This document shows positions 30,001-44,500 of a DNA stretch of 64,000 bases, in pieces; the first letter of the stretch is position 1, and every line of letters starts with the position of its first letter. A program made the position numbers and the translations under genes. Location of the stretch: contig JAWRVZ010000088.1 of assembly GCA_037043235.1 (NCBI GenBank), positions 2,721,001 through 2,785,000 of the forward strand. The letters are read 5' to 3'. This DNA comes from Rhodeus uyekii. Its lineage: Eukaryota; Chordata; Actinopteri; Cypriniformes; Acheilognathidae. The notes under the pieces were generated by a model that did not search any database, was not told the origin of the DNA, and saw only the letters and a list, made by a program, of their open reading frames with translations.

Positions 30001-32952
30001 TAATGAAGTTTATTTACTTAATTCAAAGGAAATGGGGTTTCCTCACTTTTTTAAGTGAAAAAAAAAAAAAATCAAAACCTTTATGACTTAATTTATATGA
30101 CGGAACGCAAACAGAGACTTTTTGAAATATGTATCATTGTTATTGTTACGTCTATTGTTTGGACTCCCATGTTTTGCCAAAAAATTATTTTGTGCTCTGA
30201 ATTGCGTGGAGGTTTGAATTGAAATGAATGGGTAAATGAAGGTAGCAAATTATTTTTCGGGTGAACTATCGATTCACAGGTTTTTTTTTTTTTCTAATAT
30301 CACTGAAACTTGAGACTCTGTAGCATCAGCCTACTATAAAAACCACCTCAAATAAACCTGGCAACCTCCCAGAAACCCCTAATGTAGGTGAGGCAATCCC
30401 ACGCATACAAAAAAAAGTTGTTTTACTGAATGCAATATCTGAATGTCTTATCAGAGACTTTCTTCACATTGCTCATGTTGAGTCTGGAACCGTTTTCCTC
30501 ACCCGTGCTGATGTTATCAAGATCTAGTTTCAATGTCTGATCCCCTGCTGACAACGGTGAAAAAGAAACAGTGAGAGAGAAAGAGAAAAAAAGAGAGACA
30601 AATAGGTCTTGCTTTTTTTGCCAACAGCTATCCTGAGGTTGCTAAAGCAATAATCTTGGGAGGGTATTATGCTGAGCATTTATCACAAATAGAAAATGAG
30701 AGATTTAGGCTGAAAAGATATACTATCCACTATCTCCTAAACAAAAGCATTTGCACTTTTGACAAAACCTTGATGATGCTGGTCTTATCGGACTCTGGTT
30801 TGATATAAACTTGTGTGTCGCCTTCTGGGATTGTGACAGGGAGGCCTGTTTCACCTCCCGCGTGAAAACACACTGACATTACACTCATGTTTCCAGCACT
30901 CAAGGGAAACAAACAATCAAAACCTTCACAGTAGGAAACCGAAAAGATCACAGAGAATGTATGTATTGCTACTGACTATCTGGTTTGTTGCCACAGAAAA
31001 GGAGATGGAGAAAAAAAATAAACTGTGGAGGCAAAGTTTGGGAAATTAAGTTATAAACTCAACTGATGAGATAAGCCAAAAAAAAAAAACGGCCTGCCCC
31101 CCCAAAAAAAATCTCCTTTTGATTAATGGGGTCTTTAACTCTTTAACTCTCTCTTCAAACAGTTTCCAGCCACCACAAGAATTTTGGATTATTTGCACAA
31201 AATTGTCAAGGCCCCCAGAATATTGAATGAATATTTGAACATGCATTAATATATCAAAAGAGTGAAGAGAGCCTCTGCTTTTAAACAACAACAACAACAA
31301 CTCATTTTACTTTAGCTTAATGCATCTTTTTATCAACACATGTGAGTATAAGTTTCATAAAAAAGCAACATTTTTGAGCAAAAAGTTGAGAAAATCGAAT
31401 TTCGAAATCGAAAGGCTATGTTTGGATCAGATTCAAAGTGATGATGAAAACACCCCAAAGCTTCACAGTCCTAAAGCTCTTCCTGATCCACATTTCAGTC
31501 AGAGACATTAGACTGTTTCGATTTATATCCTCTTATTTTATTTTACTATTGCATCTGTTTACATATGCTATCCCTTATTTCTGCTTTTTTACATGTGTTT
31601 TGATCAGGAGATTTTTTACTCTTTCAGAATTTTACCAGTGAAAACGCATTAAGCGGGAAAATTATATACGGTAAGCGGTGGGGAAAGAGTTAAGGAAGGC
31701 TTGTATAATTTGTCTGAAATAGGATCAAGGTTTTTCAGGGTATTTATGGGATGCACCTGTATTTCAAAAAAGCTACAATAATTCAACAAATAAATACAGT
31801 TCATATCAATATCTCTTAGTGCTTTAAGACAGGAACAAGTTTGGACTCCAACAGTGACTGCCTTATTGTTTGAATGAGGTGAATTTGATACTCAAACTGT
31901 GTTTTGATGGCTATTGTGATCTTTGTTTTTAGCTTTAATATTTTTAAGCATGGTACTTTAAAGAGGATCAATTTAGAGATGCATCTTGTCAGAAAGGATT
32001 TGAGTGTGCCAACAGCCTTACTGTTTGCTGTCAACACGCTAAACCCTCTCAAAGACTTTGCATCTCTAAACTCATCCTCTATAAAGCATCACGCTAAAAA
32101 TATTGAACATAAAATACTTGATAAACTAGTCAACATCACTAATTGATTTTTGGATGACCATTAATAAATTGATCACATCTCAGCATCCTCAACTCTCAGA
32201 AGATGAGATGAAATATTCCTCCACTCTAATTTCCCCCATCGTCAATTTCATTTCCTCACAGCTCTGAACTCCTGTCCTGTCTGCAGAAGTTGGCGGGAAA
32301 ATGCAAGAAATCTACATCAGCAATTAGAGGATGCTTTTATGGCAACACTCTTGCGGGAGTGAAACAAGGCTCCATCTTCTCCCTTCAGCTTTTCTCTGGC
32401 TAATAATACCCTTCTTTCACCAGCTAAGTGAGCCATTTTCAGACACACGTTCCAGTAGCGGATGAGATGCAGTCGAGCTCACGACTCCTTTCATTTCATC
32501 ACAGCGGCGCTGCCATCTCATCTGACGAATAATGTCAAAGAATGATTCAGACTAGTATCTCTCTAAAGACAGTACATGAAAATATAGCTTATGAAGACAT
32601 GGAGATTGTTAGTTACATTTTTACCACTCTAAACACCACATGGCTTCACTGTCTTGTGATATGTAAAATTGTAATATGTGTGTGTGTATGTATTGACTGA
32701 AGGGACATGAGTGTTGTAGTTGCTTGCTGTTGAACTGAAGTGAACATGGCAGTCACGGTGCATTTTCTTATTATGGAAAAGAGCGACTGTGGCAGTTTCA
32801 TAAGAACTTTTTTTGTGTTCCTTCCACAGAAAAGAAAAGAAATAAGTCAAATGAGTTTTCAGCAGTCAGTTCCCCATATTTAAAATTAGCTGCTTGAATT
32901 CTTTAGTTAATTTGATTTAAACAAGTGGATATTTTAACCTGTACTTCAGCCT

Positions 32953-33004
<52 letters not shown>

Positions 33005-36000
33005 TCCTTTTAAACACACACAGACAGACAGTATATATGTTCTTTCTTTCCAGTATTAAAAAAGCACATGTATTATGTTCAAAGATATAAGATTTTCCAT
33101 TCCAGGCTTTAAAAAGAAAATCAACTTACTACAGTGTACATATTTTACTGCAAGAGTGGTGTGACAATACTATGCAAAATATGTTATATTATGCAAAACC
33201 ATGGTTTGTTCTTGAGCGAGAGCATAAGGGAACATTTAACCAGTGTTACTCCATGCAGGTAAACCTCGGTGTAAATATTAATGAAATAGAAATCTACCCT
33301 TTGAATTAGCTGAGCGCTTATTAATTTAGTTTGCTTGACTCTTGCCTTAAAATAAGAAATATGTTGATAATAAAAGCTCGCAATTGGATTTTCAGAATGA
33401 GATATGCTTTCATCTTTTCTCAGCTGAAATGCCCTGGAGGAAAAAAACGTAGTCTATCAAATTTTATAGCCAATTGAATATAAACTCAGATGCAAAACAG
33501 TACTGTCATGCCACTATCAGTGATTAATGAGCTCATGATGCCATACAAAATATGTACCATACCTGTAGATGTCTCTGGCCATGCCAAAATCACCAATCTT
33601 AGCCACTCTTCCTGAACCTTTGCACGTCAGAAGACAGTTCCTGGCAGCAATATCCCTAAGAATAAAAGAGAGATTATTCCGACTGTCAAATTTTGCAGAC
33701 AGATACACTAACCTCCAATGTTTTCTCTATTTAAAATAGAATTTAATTTAAAAAATCATATATTATGCTTAGAAAGATATTAAGTAAAATGGCTACTGCC
33801 AGACGTCCTGTCAGGGGCTGGGGAATGGAGATTCTACCCTGATCTGTTGGCGTCTCAAGAGACGACCCACTGTCAGCTCTGACTCTCCCTTACATCCGTG
33901 GTGTAGGCTTAGCTGAGGCTTTGTCTCTATGCATTTTTCTGAATTGCTCGGCTCACTGGAGTTCTAGAGAGAGAGCGGCTGACCCTTGAGTGGCACCAGT
34001 TCCTGTGTGCCAGTCTCTCAACTGAGGTTATGGAGACAAGCCTCAACTCTACAGCTCCCCCCATGAGGAATCTTTAAAGTTCACTCTTGCTGTTAGATGG
34101 AACCAGTTAACTACCCAGTGGCTTAAGTGCTGGAGTTCCTTCACTGCCATTTTTTCTCCTGTCCACACCATCTGCATGAAGTGCTGGATCTCTGGGGAGC
34201 ATTACCTGGACATTTGATCCCTTTATGGAATTAAGGGGATGAGGCCTGCAGCTCAGGTTAGAGTCCCAGCGGGGGTATCTAGCTGTGACTTCAGAAGAGT
34301 TGTACCAATCTAACAATCAGCAGGTGGTTTTCACAGTTAATTTCGGGTCTTGAGCCGTGATGTCTGCCCTCGTCTCTGCCAGTAAGCCCATTCCTCCCGG
34401 AGTATGGCAACAATACCTTTGTTGTAAGACTTTATATACTGAATTTGTGGGGTGCTCTCATCCTAAGCTGTACTTGAGCAGGATCACACAAGGACAGGCA
34501 TTTTTTTGTTGTGGGTATTTTGTTGCCCAAAGTGCCGTCATATGTCACAGCCTGAGTTCCCTTCTCAGGGAACAAGGGTTACAGTCGTAACCTGAGACGT
34601 TTTCTTAGAATACACTGGTACTTTTGCCTAAAAGATAAATAATAATTCTAAAACTATATTATTATTCTCATTATTCTAGTTATAAATGGTCTATTGTCTA
34701 ATTACTGATGTACACTTTGTATTATTAGTTATTAGTTATTCGTACACATTGTGAGTTGTTTTCCATACATATTTAGAGCATGTGAAATTAATGACATCTC
34801 AACTAAGACAAGGACAGAAAACTCCAATTATAAACAATGAAACTGTCAACTAGGCAAGTGTTTGAAACCACAAGTAGAAACTTAATGGGAGCATTTCAGT
34901 GTCACTAACAGTAGTCTATAGATAGGCTTTTGTGAAACTCAAAGTAACAAGACGTTAATGAACAGTGCTTTGCTTTTTAATTCTTCTTTGTCTTATTTTA
35001 GCATCTTTTTTTCTGACATTACCAAGATACGGGAAGATGAATAAATGCCAGGATGAAAAATACCCTGTTAGTTGTAGGGGTTCTCACACGTGGCACCAAC
35101 ATATGTTTTGCGCTATGGTCATACATCATTTAAGGTGTCAAATGAGTCTTTACTTCTTTAACTATAGAGAACAATCTAAGAAGTCCTTTGTGTGAAAGTT
35201 TCTAATATAGTTGTATGCTGAAATACTTGGATACAACCTAAAGATAGTATATTTGTTTAATGGCAACTCTTTCTAAGCACTATGAATGAAGGCCAGTATC
35301 ACTGATACCAATAATTGTCTTATTTGATGGATTTTTTCTCTCTCAATTTTAGGCATTCAATATTACAGAATAATTGAAAGCTATCGAACTTAATATTTAG
35401 GCTTAATATATATTGGAGGGAGGGAACTCTCTTCTCTCTGATTGCTTTGTCATCTTCTGTGTGTCACCTGGTGGAAGTTGGACTCTAGAGATTGTGTTTT
35501 TCTGTGCTCGTCTTTTGTGCTAAACAGAGTGCTGTTAGTCACTCGTGTGAGTGTGATCTATTTTTGTTGTAACTTTTGTTCTGTGACCTGAGAAGCTGTA
35601 GGGGCTGAGTGCCTTGTTTTGTTTTTGCAGGCCTAAAACCCATCAGTTTTCTCCTGTTTTGCCTTAGGTAAGGAGATAGGGGAGTTAATTGTATGTTTTT
35701 TTTTTTTCATTTTGGTTGATTCATAGGGAAGTTAGCTTTATTGGGAAGTTTAGTTTCTATTATGTTTAGCACACTCCTGATGATCTTGCTTCCAAACTTC
35801 TTTTCCTTTTTATGATCTGCATTCACTTGTTTCTTTTTTTTATTGAAGAGATACCGAACGGACTGTTCCTCTAAACCAGGGGTTTTCAAAGTGTGGGGCG
35901 CGCCTCCCCTGGGGGGCGCCAGAGCATGCCAGGGGAGGCGCGGAGAGTTGTAAAAAATGATAGTCTAATATAACTAGAGTTGAGCCGGATACTCGGCTGA

Positions 36001-39000
36001 AACGAGTATCCGGTACGGATAAAGAACTTTTGCCGAGTACGAGTATCATACGAGTAATAAGAGTCATTATCTGTGCTCGGATTGAATAAAAATCCTCATT
36101 GGGTAGCTGACTGTGTCTGTGTTCTGTGATAGGCTAGTCACAGCACGCCTCCTTTACACATACAGATTTAATTCGTCTCGCGCGGCTCCGCCCTGCTCAT
36201 TCACGCGCAGCACACTGAGACGGTGTCTTTCTCCATCACTCAGGTTCGCGCGTCTTCCGTTAACGTTTAGGGTTTCTTCAGCTTCAGGTTTGTTTGTAGT
36301 ACTTATTAACCAGTAGAGTTCTAGTAAACGCTGGGTTTGTTCAGACGTGGTTCTTGATAGAATGCGACTAGCGTTGCGTCTCTGCCTGTTGGAGATTTTT
36401 ATTTAACCGTCTGCTGCTCTATTAAGTTGTTTAACTTCGCGCACTGAGTGTCTGACGCTTTCTTGCTGTTTTTCATACAAAATAAAGGAATGCAGATCTT
36501 AAAAACAGCGTCAGACTATTTGATCCTTAGAACACACAGTCCCCCCTCTCTGTCTCTCTCTCACTCACTCACACACACATACCTGGTGTGGAAATAAATA
36601 AATAAATAAAAAATTACACTGATCATAAAAAAATTAAAAGTTAAAAAAAGAGAGTTATGTTTAAATGAAAACTCTTGTTCATTACAGTTTTCTTCATAAT
36701 TGCAACCGCATGAGTTGGATTAATTGTTGCAAAACTTGTTCTCTATATAGTTCGTTTGTGATCAAAACCGTTGATCTGAAGCTCAATGCTGATGCTGTCA
36801 TGTAAATAGTTTTCTAATCAGCAATAAATATAACAATTTCTGATCAACCCATATCAATTGCATGGTTAAAAATAACATACTGGCTAAAGCCCCGCCCACT
36901 TCCTGATTAAAACCCACCCACTTCCGGGTTATGCCCCGCCCAGTCCGTGTACAGATACAGGGGTGGGGGGGGGGGGGGCGGCGTTGGGTGGGTTTTGTCA
37001 AAAGGGAGGCCCACTATCACAGACTTTGAAAACCTCTGCTCTAAACCTTTAGGCAACTAGGAAAGTTTGGTCTTGTCATTTATGTTACACCCTAGACCAA
37101 GGACCGTAACAAAATCATAAGCAAAAACCTGCATTTGTTGGCAGGCTTCTTAGCCAAAAAAGCTTTAAACTGGTTTATAGTTATGAGGACAGTTAGAATT
37201 CTCAAAGTGCAAGAGTATTCTTGTTTGTTTCTGAAGGGCGAGTCATGAAAGTTTTGTTTCCAAGAAGGCATTTGGTGTCGAACACCCAATATCTGACAGC
37301 AATAGATTACGCCTTTTGTGCGGAAAAAAAAGTCCTCTGAAAGGGCAAAACAATCAATCCCTCTGGGTTTTGACCAAAAAGTTGAAGTTGAACACGAAGG
37401 CCCAGATACATTTTAACTCGGCTGTGTGAGGAACCTCAGTAGGAAACTGCAGATGGGAAAGTGTCTCAGCGTCCCTGTTTTAGAGCTGGATTGATGACCG
37501 GACTGCTCATGTAGCATAAATGAGCTCTAAGTGGACTCATTTTTCATGTCGTTCTGGATGAGAGTGTCAAAAAGCAGCAGAACTCCCAATGCAAGTACAC
37601 GAGGGAAGCAGAACTCCAGGATGGAGTCGAGGAGCGCTGCATTTGCGCTGATCATCCATTTAGTGTTAAATTGATCTGTAATGTGTGTCGGTGTGTTAGG
37701 CTGTTGGAAATGATACCTGTGGATGAACTGGTTCTCTTCTAAGTACTGGCAGCCACGGGCGATGTCTCTGGCTATGTTGAGAAGATCCACCATGGTTAGA
37801 CTTGAAGGATGCTCCTGGGAAACATAACAGAAGTCAGAAAGCTGTATGGCCATTGTAACACGCAGTTCAATGTCTGTTTAATTTCATTGTGTTTTAGTTC
37901 CATTTTCCCTGCGTTTCCTGTGTTTATTGCTTTACATAGTTCCTAATTAATGTACTCACCTCTACTGTTTTACCATCATTTTCTCCTTAAGTTCTAGGTT
38001 TTGTTATTATTGTGGTTGTGTTATTATATTTCATATTTTCAAACATACACAGAACAACTTGATCTCATGAAAATTATATGTTTTCAGTCGCATTTATTTA
38101 ATGCAGTTGACTATTTTCATTGGAAATTATGATTTTTCATCTTAATCTGTTCAGTTTTACTTCGGATGCAAACTCATTTCAAATAATTACATGATACACA
38201 AGAAAACACTATGAAACCTTAAAATTAATAACATTTCTGTAATTGTTTAACTTAATATTTATTTGTTTGCCTTGGAACTCATTAGACATGTTATCAATAT
38301 ACTGTGAATCCAACAACAACTATACAATACAGTAAGGACAAAGCATAAAAAGATGAATTATCTATTTTATCTGCCACTGTAATCCAAATCTTTAGAATCC
38401 ATGTGAGGAGCAGGTCTAAAATCAAACCTTTACTCAACGATATTCATCTCCATCCTCAGTATAGCGACCGTAAACGTCAAGCTACACAATTGTTACAAAT
38501 TCAATTTGCTTTACAACAAATTTTTACAGCAGTGAAATCAAACCCTCTCATTCACTGCCATTCCATGTTCCAGGTGATGTGTTCTATGTAATTGTAACTA
38601 AAATGGTAATTTTAAATTTTTCTGCACGTAGAGTGTTATATATTTTTTTTATATTCTATAAATGCGATTATGTTTATGGTTGAAGGGATCTTAAAAACAA
38701 CCCCCCCCCCCCCAAAAAAAAATAAATAAATAAATAAATACAAATAAAATAAAAATCCCTGCATGTTTTGTATGCATGTATGTTTTAGATGTTGTCAATA
38801 CATTCATACTGTGTGTATAATATGTTCATATTTCAGACATACAAAACAGAAGCAGATTGGAACTGTCAGGGCCCTGAGGCGGCCTTAAACTATTGTAAAA
38901 AAAATAAATAAAAATTGTTACAAACTTTTAAATATTAGTTTAGAAAGTATTAAAAACTGTAGTTACATCCGGACAAGTCATTGAGAGACTCACTTCAAAT

Positions 39001-41465
39001 AACAGGAAAAAGTACCATTCATATCATCCTTCCAGATGGGTGGGGCTTGTTATGATCAAGTTAATGATGCGTTCTGTCTGCTGTGGGGGAATTATTATAT
39101 ATTTTTTTGTTAAATAGCTAGCGCTATTTGGTAAAGAAACCGCAAGCCACGTTAGGTTGGACATCATTGCTAATTTATTATCAACACTGTTTAAGACAAA
39201 GGAAGATCAACACAGGGGTTCAGATTGTGAAGAAAGCCAAAGCTTTACCGCTGGAACTGTTTGCTGTTTGGGAAAGTCATTTAAAGTCGTAGGTTATTTG
39301 ACTGATTCTGGCTGTCACTGCCAATGTTTAATATACAAGCTTTAGTTTAATTAATGGTTAGTCTGTAAATTGAATAACTTAGCAACCATGCACATTTACT
39401 CTAATTCTGCACAATAGCTAATTTTTCCCAAATCTTAAGTATAATACTGTCTTTCCTATACAGTGGCTACTCTGCTAGTCTGATATAATTTATTACTATT
39501 ATGATTCATTATCAACATACGCAGAAGTGTCTGTCACTAATGTGCTTTTGTCTCAGCGCCGTCAGGACGGGGTGGCTGACATTACATTTTGTTAGCTTCG
39601 TGGCCTGTTGTCATCATTTTCCACAGAAATGACACTCCGATTGTGTGATGATGCAATTCTATATAATGATGATTTGCATTTTATTCCTTTGTTTAATTTT
39701 GGTGATAATGGTCATGCTCACTTGCCCGTTTTCTTGTCAAAGGTAACATGCAGTATAGCAGAGGACACAGTGTGCTAGACTGATTTTTGGCTGGGTTTCC
39801 TTTTTTTTCTGACGAGGGAAGGTGGTGAGAGGGCCAGGAGAGTCAAGAGTCACGGTTCACTACTGATTTCCTCTTGAGTTGGGTTCAGCACAGCATGATT
39901 ACAAAGCGTTTTCGGCCAGGAGTTCTCAGCACAGTTGGCGGCTGCCTGGCAGCGAGTTTCTCTGCAGCTGGCCAAGCGTACTATTTGAGTGAAGTAAACA
40001 CGAGTTAATAATAAAATTAAAAGAGATATCTGATCATCCTCCGTAACGCAGTCGCTATTTACATCTCTTATCTGTCTGTAAACTCTTGCATTACCAAGGC
40101 AATGACTGATTGATTTTGTATTGCGTCCCAAAAAGACGTGTTATCATCCACACAGTGGAAAATGAAACCATATCTTTACCGGCTGGGATGGATTGGCACA
40201 AAACAAATGGTTAAGCAAAGAGAACGGTTTGGCCAGACGGTGGAAAAGTGTCTTCTATGTGTATGTGTGTGTGTGTGTGTGTGTGTGTTCTTACTAGTCT
40301 GGGTCTAGTTTCCCTCAGGAAGCTCTTCAGATCCCCTCCGGCCATCAATTCCAGCAGAATGAAGCGAGGCAGAGCCTGGAGGCTCACCCCGATGCACCGC
40401 ACAATGTTTTGGTGACTAAACTTGCTGTCAGGAGAGAAAGAGAAATTGGGTCCAATTGCTATACGTCCAAATAAATTAGCATATAAAACCATGTACCGTG
40501 TGAGCTTATTTTTACCTGATTATTAGAGCTTCCATTAAAAAGTCCAGTTCGTCCTGCTCAGAGCACACCTCAGGAAGGGTCTAATCAAAGAATCATTCCA
40601 TGAAACTCTCATTAAAGTAACAGCTGAGAATTGATGTCTCTGATGTTTAACTTTAACTTTGTAAATTTATGATGTTACAAATGCAGCTCTATTGAACTTT
40701 CTAATAATTAAAGGTGAATAATTAAAACACATACACACACACACACACATATATATACAGTAATACCTCGGTTTACAAGTGACTTTGTATACAAGCAAAT
40801 CGGTGTACGAGCATTGTATCGGAGTACGAGAAAAAATGTCCCTTGCCCATGCGCATTTTTTGAAGAAAAGTCGAAACGCTCAGCAGCTTCGCACGCATTT
40901 TTAATGGAAATATCCTAACAACAGCCTCTCATAAAACCTATCATCCCTTCACTCGTTCATTCTCTCAGCGTCGCTCGTTTTGGTTCATCATTCACCACAG
41001 TGATACTTTTATAAGTGATTTACAGCGGTTTTACCTCCTGTTGTTACATTAATTGTGATCGCTATTGTTCACGTAGTGAAATATATACGTACAGTACAGC
41101 ATATAAACAATGACCTCAAGATGAGTAAGAAAGAAGGGATGAAATTCTCCCTGTAAGCAGTAAAACCCTCCTCTCGTCTCCTTCACGCCAGCAGCGACGC
41201 GACTCAAAGCTAAAGTGCGTTACAGTAAATTGTCAAGTATTTTTAGAGTTCAATTGTCAATTGTTAATTAGTATCTATACGAGATCTTAATGGTTATAAT
41301 TTTAACTGTAATTAATAGGGTAAAACCCAAAAAATATTTAAATTGTGCATTTATGGTCATGTGGAACGAATCGAGTGATTTTTATTGCGTTCTTATGGTG
41401 AAAATTGTTTTGGTGTACAAGCATTTTGAGTTACGAGCTCTGGGAACAAATTAAACTCGTAAACC

Positions 41466-41504
<39 letters not shown>

Positions 41505-44500
41505 AAAAAGTCTAACCAACCTCAAACATTTAAACAGTGTAATGCATGCAGATCTCACCTTTACTGCCACCTGCATTGGACTGGGCTCCCCAGGTATCCC
41601 AACAGCTAGTCCTTCATAGACCTCCCCAAATGCCCCATGGCCTAATCCTCTACAAAAAAAATACACACAGAAAAACCTTCATTATTGTCATTCTTTTTTC
41701 CACATTATATTACTCCACATATTCCACTTATTCCATTTACATTTCTGCATTTGGCAGACAATTTTATACAAAACAACTTATATTGCATTCAAGAAACACA
41801 TTGACATTCTAATCAGTTCTCCCTTTTCCTGGGAACAAAACCCATGACCTTGACGTTGCAAGCGGCATGCTCTACTGTTGGTACTACAGGACGTTACAGC
41901 TATTAGAACATTTCTTTTCTTTGACAGTACAAGGACACTTCTCGGCCAAACGCAAGCACCAGACAATTCAAAATCAGAGGAACTGAGTGATGCTCCAAAC
42001 CTGGTGAGAGAGATGTTCCGCCGCGGCACCTCCTTCAGGTCATTGACGGAGGCGGTCTTCCCACCAAAGCAGTAGTTGGGATTGTAGTCGGTCATGATGG
42101 TGGAGGCTCTCAGTTTGCTCAGCTTACAGTCAGGACTCTGAAGCTCCAACTGGATGGACTGGAGCTCAGTGTGCTTTCGTCTGTACACTGGACAATAATC
42201 AGCACAGCATTATATTTAACGGCCATTGTTCATTTCATATTCAGTGTGGAAATGAACTATAAAATTGTCGCACCATAGCCAGTTCTTATTGTAGGTGCCG
42301 AAAAATGTATTGTAACTCTTTTAATTGTCATTTATTATAAGAAAAAACAATAAAATAATAGAGAAAAATTACTTAGAAAATACTTAAGTTAGAGAATAAT
42401 TAATCACATGATTACCAAAGTATGGCTCATGATTTAGAAGCTTTGAAACATATTCTTGAGTTGCGTTAGAGGGCATCTAAATCATATTCTTATTTAATAT
42501 TTAGCATGTTCATTACAAAACTGATTTATTAATTTAAAGTGTGTTCTTCTGTAGTTTTCATAGTTCATTGCAAACTTGTGGAATACTATTTGGACAAATC
42601 TGAAATGACACAAACAGTTTTCACAAACAGGCATGTTTGCCCAAGTTTGGTGGGCTTGACCCAGCCAGTAAACACATTAGTGCGGCGTCTGGAAGTGATT
42701 TATTCATAAAGTGTAGATTGACAAGGCTTGTCAAAGCCAAGTTAACAGCCCATTTATCACGCGTCTATTCTATTTATCACCCATAGACTGCTACTACAGT
42801 GTAGACGGACAGATGATGTGTTAGGTGTGAGAGAGAGACAACCTGTGGTTAATGCATGGTGCAAACATGAGACATGCCTCCTCATTTTGAATCTTCACAG
42901 CTGGTGCTTGTTTTTGTCTTTGCAGAAAATGAAGAATTGTTACAAATGATTTACTCCAGAGTTTCAAACTTTTTTCAGTGCGGCTGATTAAATTTTACAT
43001 ATTTGTGTAGTGTTCTAATGTTTTATATGACAAAAAAAAAGTATTTTTAGAAAACAATTCTATAATTTCTGAAATGGCATCGATACTAGAATGCGTTTGT
43101 TTTGGCGTGAATCTATATCCACCCCCATAGGTGTCAGTATAATGTCTAAGACCACAGTCATATTAGTCAGTGAAGCATAAACGCAGAGTGCACAACATAG
43201 TTATACATTGTTGTCTGTGATCTGTCTGCAAATGCAGTTTTATCCTCTCTGTTTCTAATACCAAAAAAGGTAAATGCAACAACATACCTACGGTCATAAA
43301 CAGGATTTGACATGGTCTACTTACTGATCATAACGCCTGAAACAGCCAATAGCAAAGCAGCGATGAGCGCGGAGGTCGCCACAGACAGAATCAGGGCCAG
43401 ATGAGATGGAGACTGCTGGGGAGGCAATGTAGGCACCTCTACACAAACACACAGCAACAAACATACAGTTCACAGGAGTGAGGAATATCTCAGCTATAAC
43501 TCAGAACCACTTTTGACTATGTGCTCACGTCATATGCGTAATGTGCAATTAAACTGGTCACATCTGGATTTTAACTTTCAAAATAGTTTTTTGGGATGGT
43601 GTTAATCATCTCAAGTAGCACAATTTCACAAGATTTTAATTTGTGCAGTTTTATTTTGTCCATTAGGATGAAAAAGCCCACACGTTTTCCCACCCATTTC
43701 CCTCCCCTTAAAGAAGTGGATGAAAATGTTTAAAAGAGATGGATTAAAACACCAGGTGAAAATAGGAATGTGGTTTCGTCATCTACTTGTGATCCAATCG
43801 ACCAAAACGCATCTTAATACCAGGTGCAAACAGGGCCTGAAGGCTATTGGGCAAATAAAAATTCACGAGTTCACACTTACGAATGATTCAGGAGCAATAA
43901 ATGCTAAGCATATTTGGCGTGCTGTCCGAGGAGAGGGCTCCGAGCTCGGTATTTAGCCCGAACCTGGAGCACTCCCCCCGTATCCTGATTTGATAGGAAC
44001 AATTAAGTGTGAGGAGTTGGGGTGGTGGAGGGATGCCGAAAAATATCAGAGCTGTAGGTGAGTCAAATATGTCTATATATACCTACTTCCTCTCCTGCTG
44101 ATAGGATGAGGTGTAATTGCTGATGACGTGTTGATTGTGTTAATCATTTGAACGTGCTCCTCCCGAACTTTGTTAATAAAACATCATATGATAAAAAGGG
44201 GATGAATATTTAATTATGCCCTGCCCCAACCTCCTGTTTGGAAATATGTCAACACAGGATAGTAGACGATACTCATCAAGTGATTTCATCTGGTCTTTAG
44301 ATTACCAGAGAGGGAAAAGCATTGTCTGATGCAACTTATAACCCCAAAAGTTATCAAAGGATTTACACTTTGAGCTACTTTTAGGAGTTTTGAAATGTTA
44401 ATATTAGCATATAATTAGAACGAATCCATGTGCTTTAACGCACTGATTGAAACTTTATGAAATGGGATTGGAGAACAGATTGAATTTGCATATAGGAACA

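Larger units (their letters stand above)
28402..33562. other. ALK intron 25
   Basis: About 5.2 kb, AT-rich. It contains a weak fragment near 30230-30290 resembling cyprinid MITE ends (TTTTCGGGTGAACTATCG), a possible MITE ending near 31692 (AAGCGGTGGGGAAAGAGTTAA), and an AT microsatellite at 32956. No gene was recognised inside it. Confidence 0.6.

Noticed and set aside
33517..33708. Extension of the kinase frame beyond exon 25 on both sides
   Set aside because: Read-through into intron; splice sites and homology end at 33563 and 33655.
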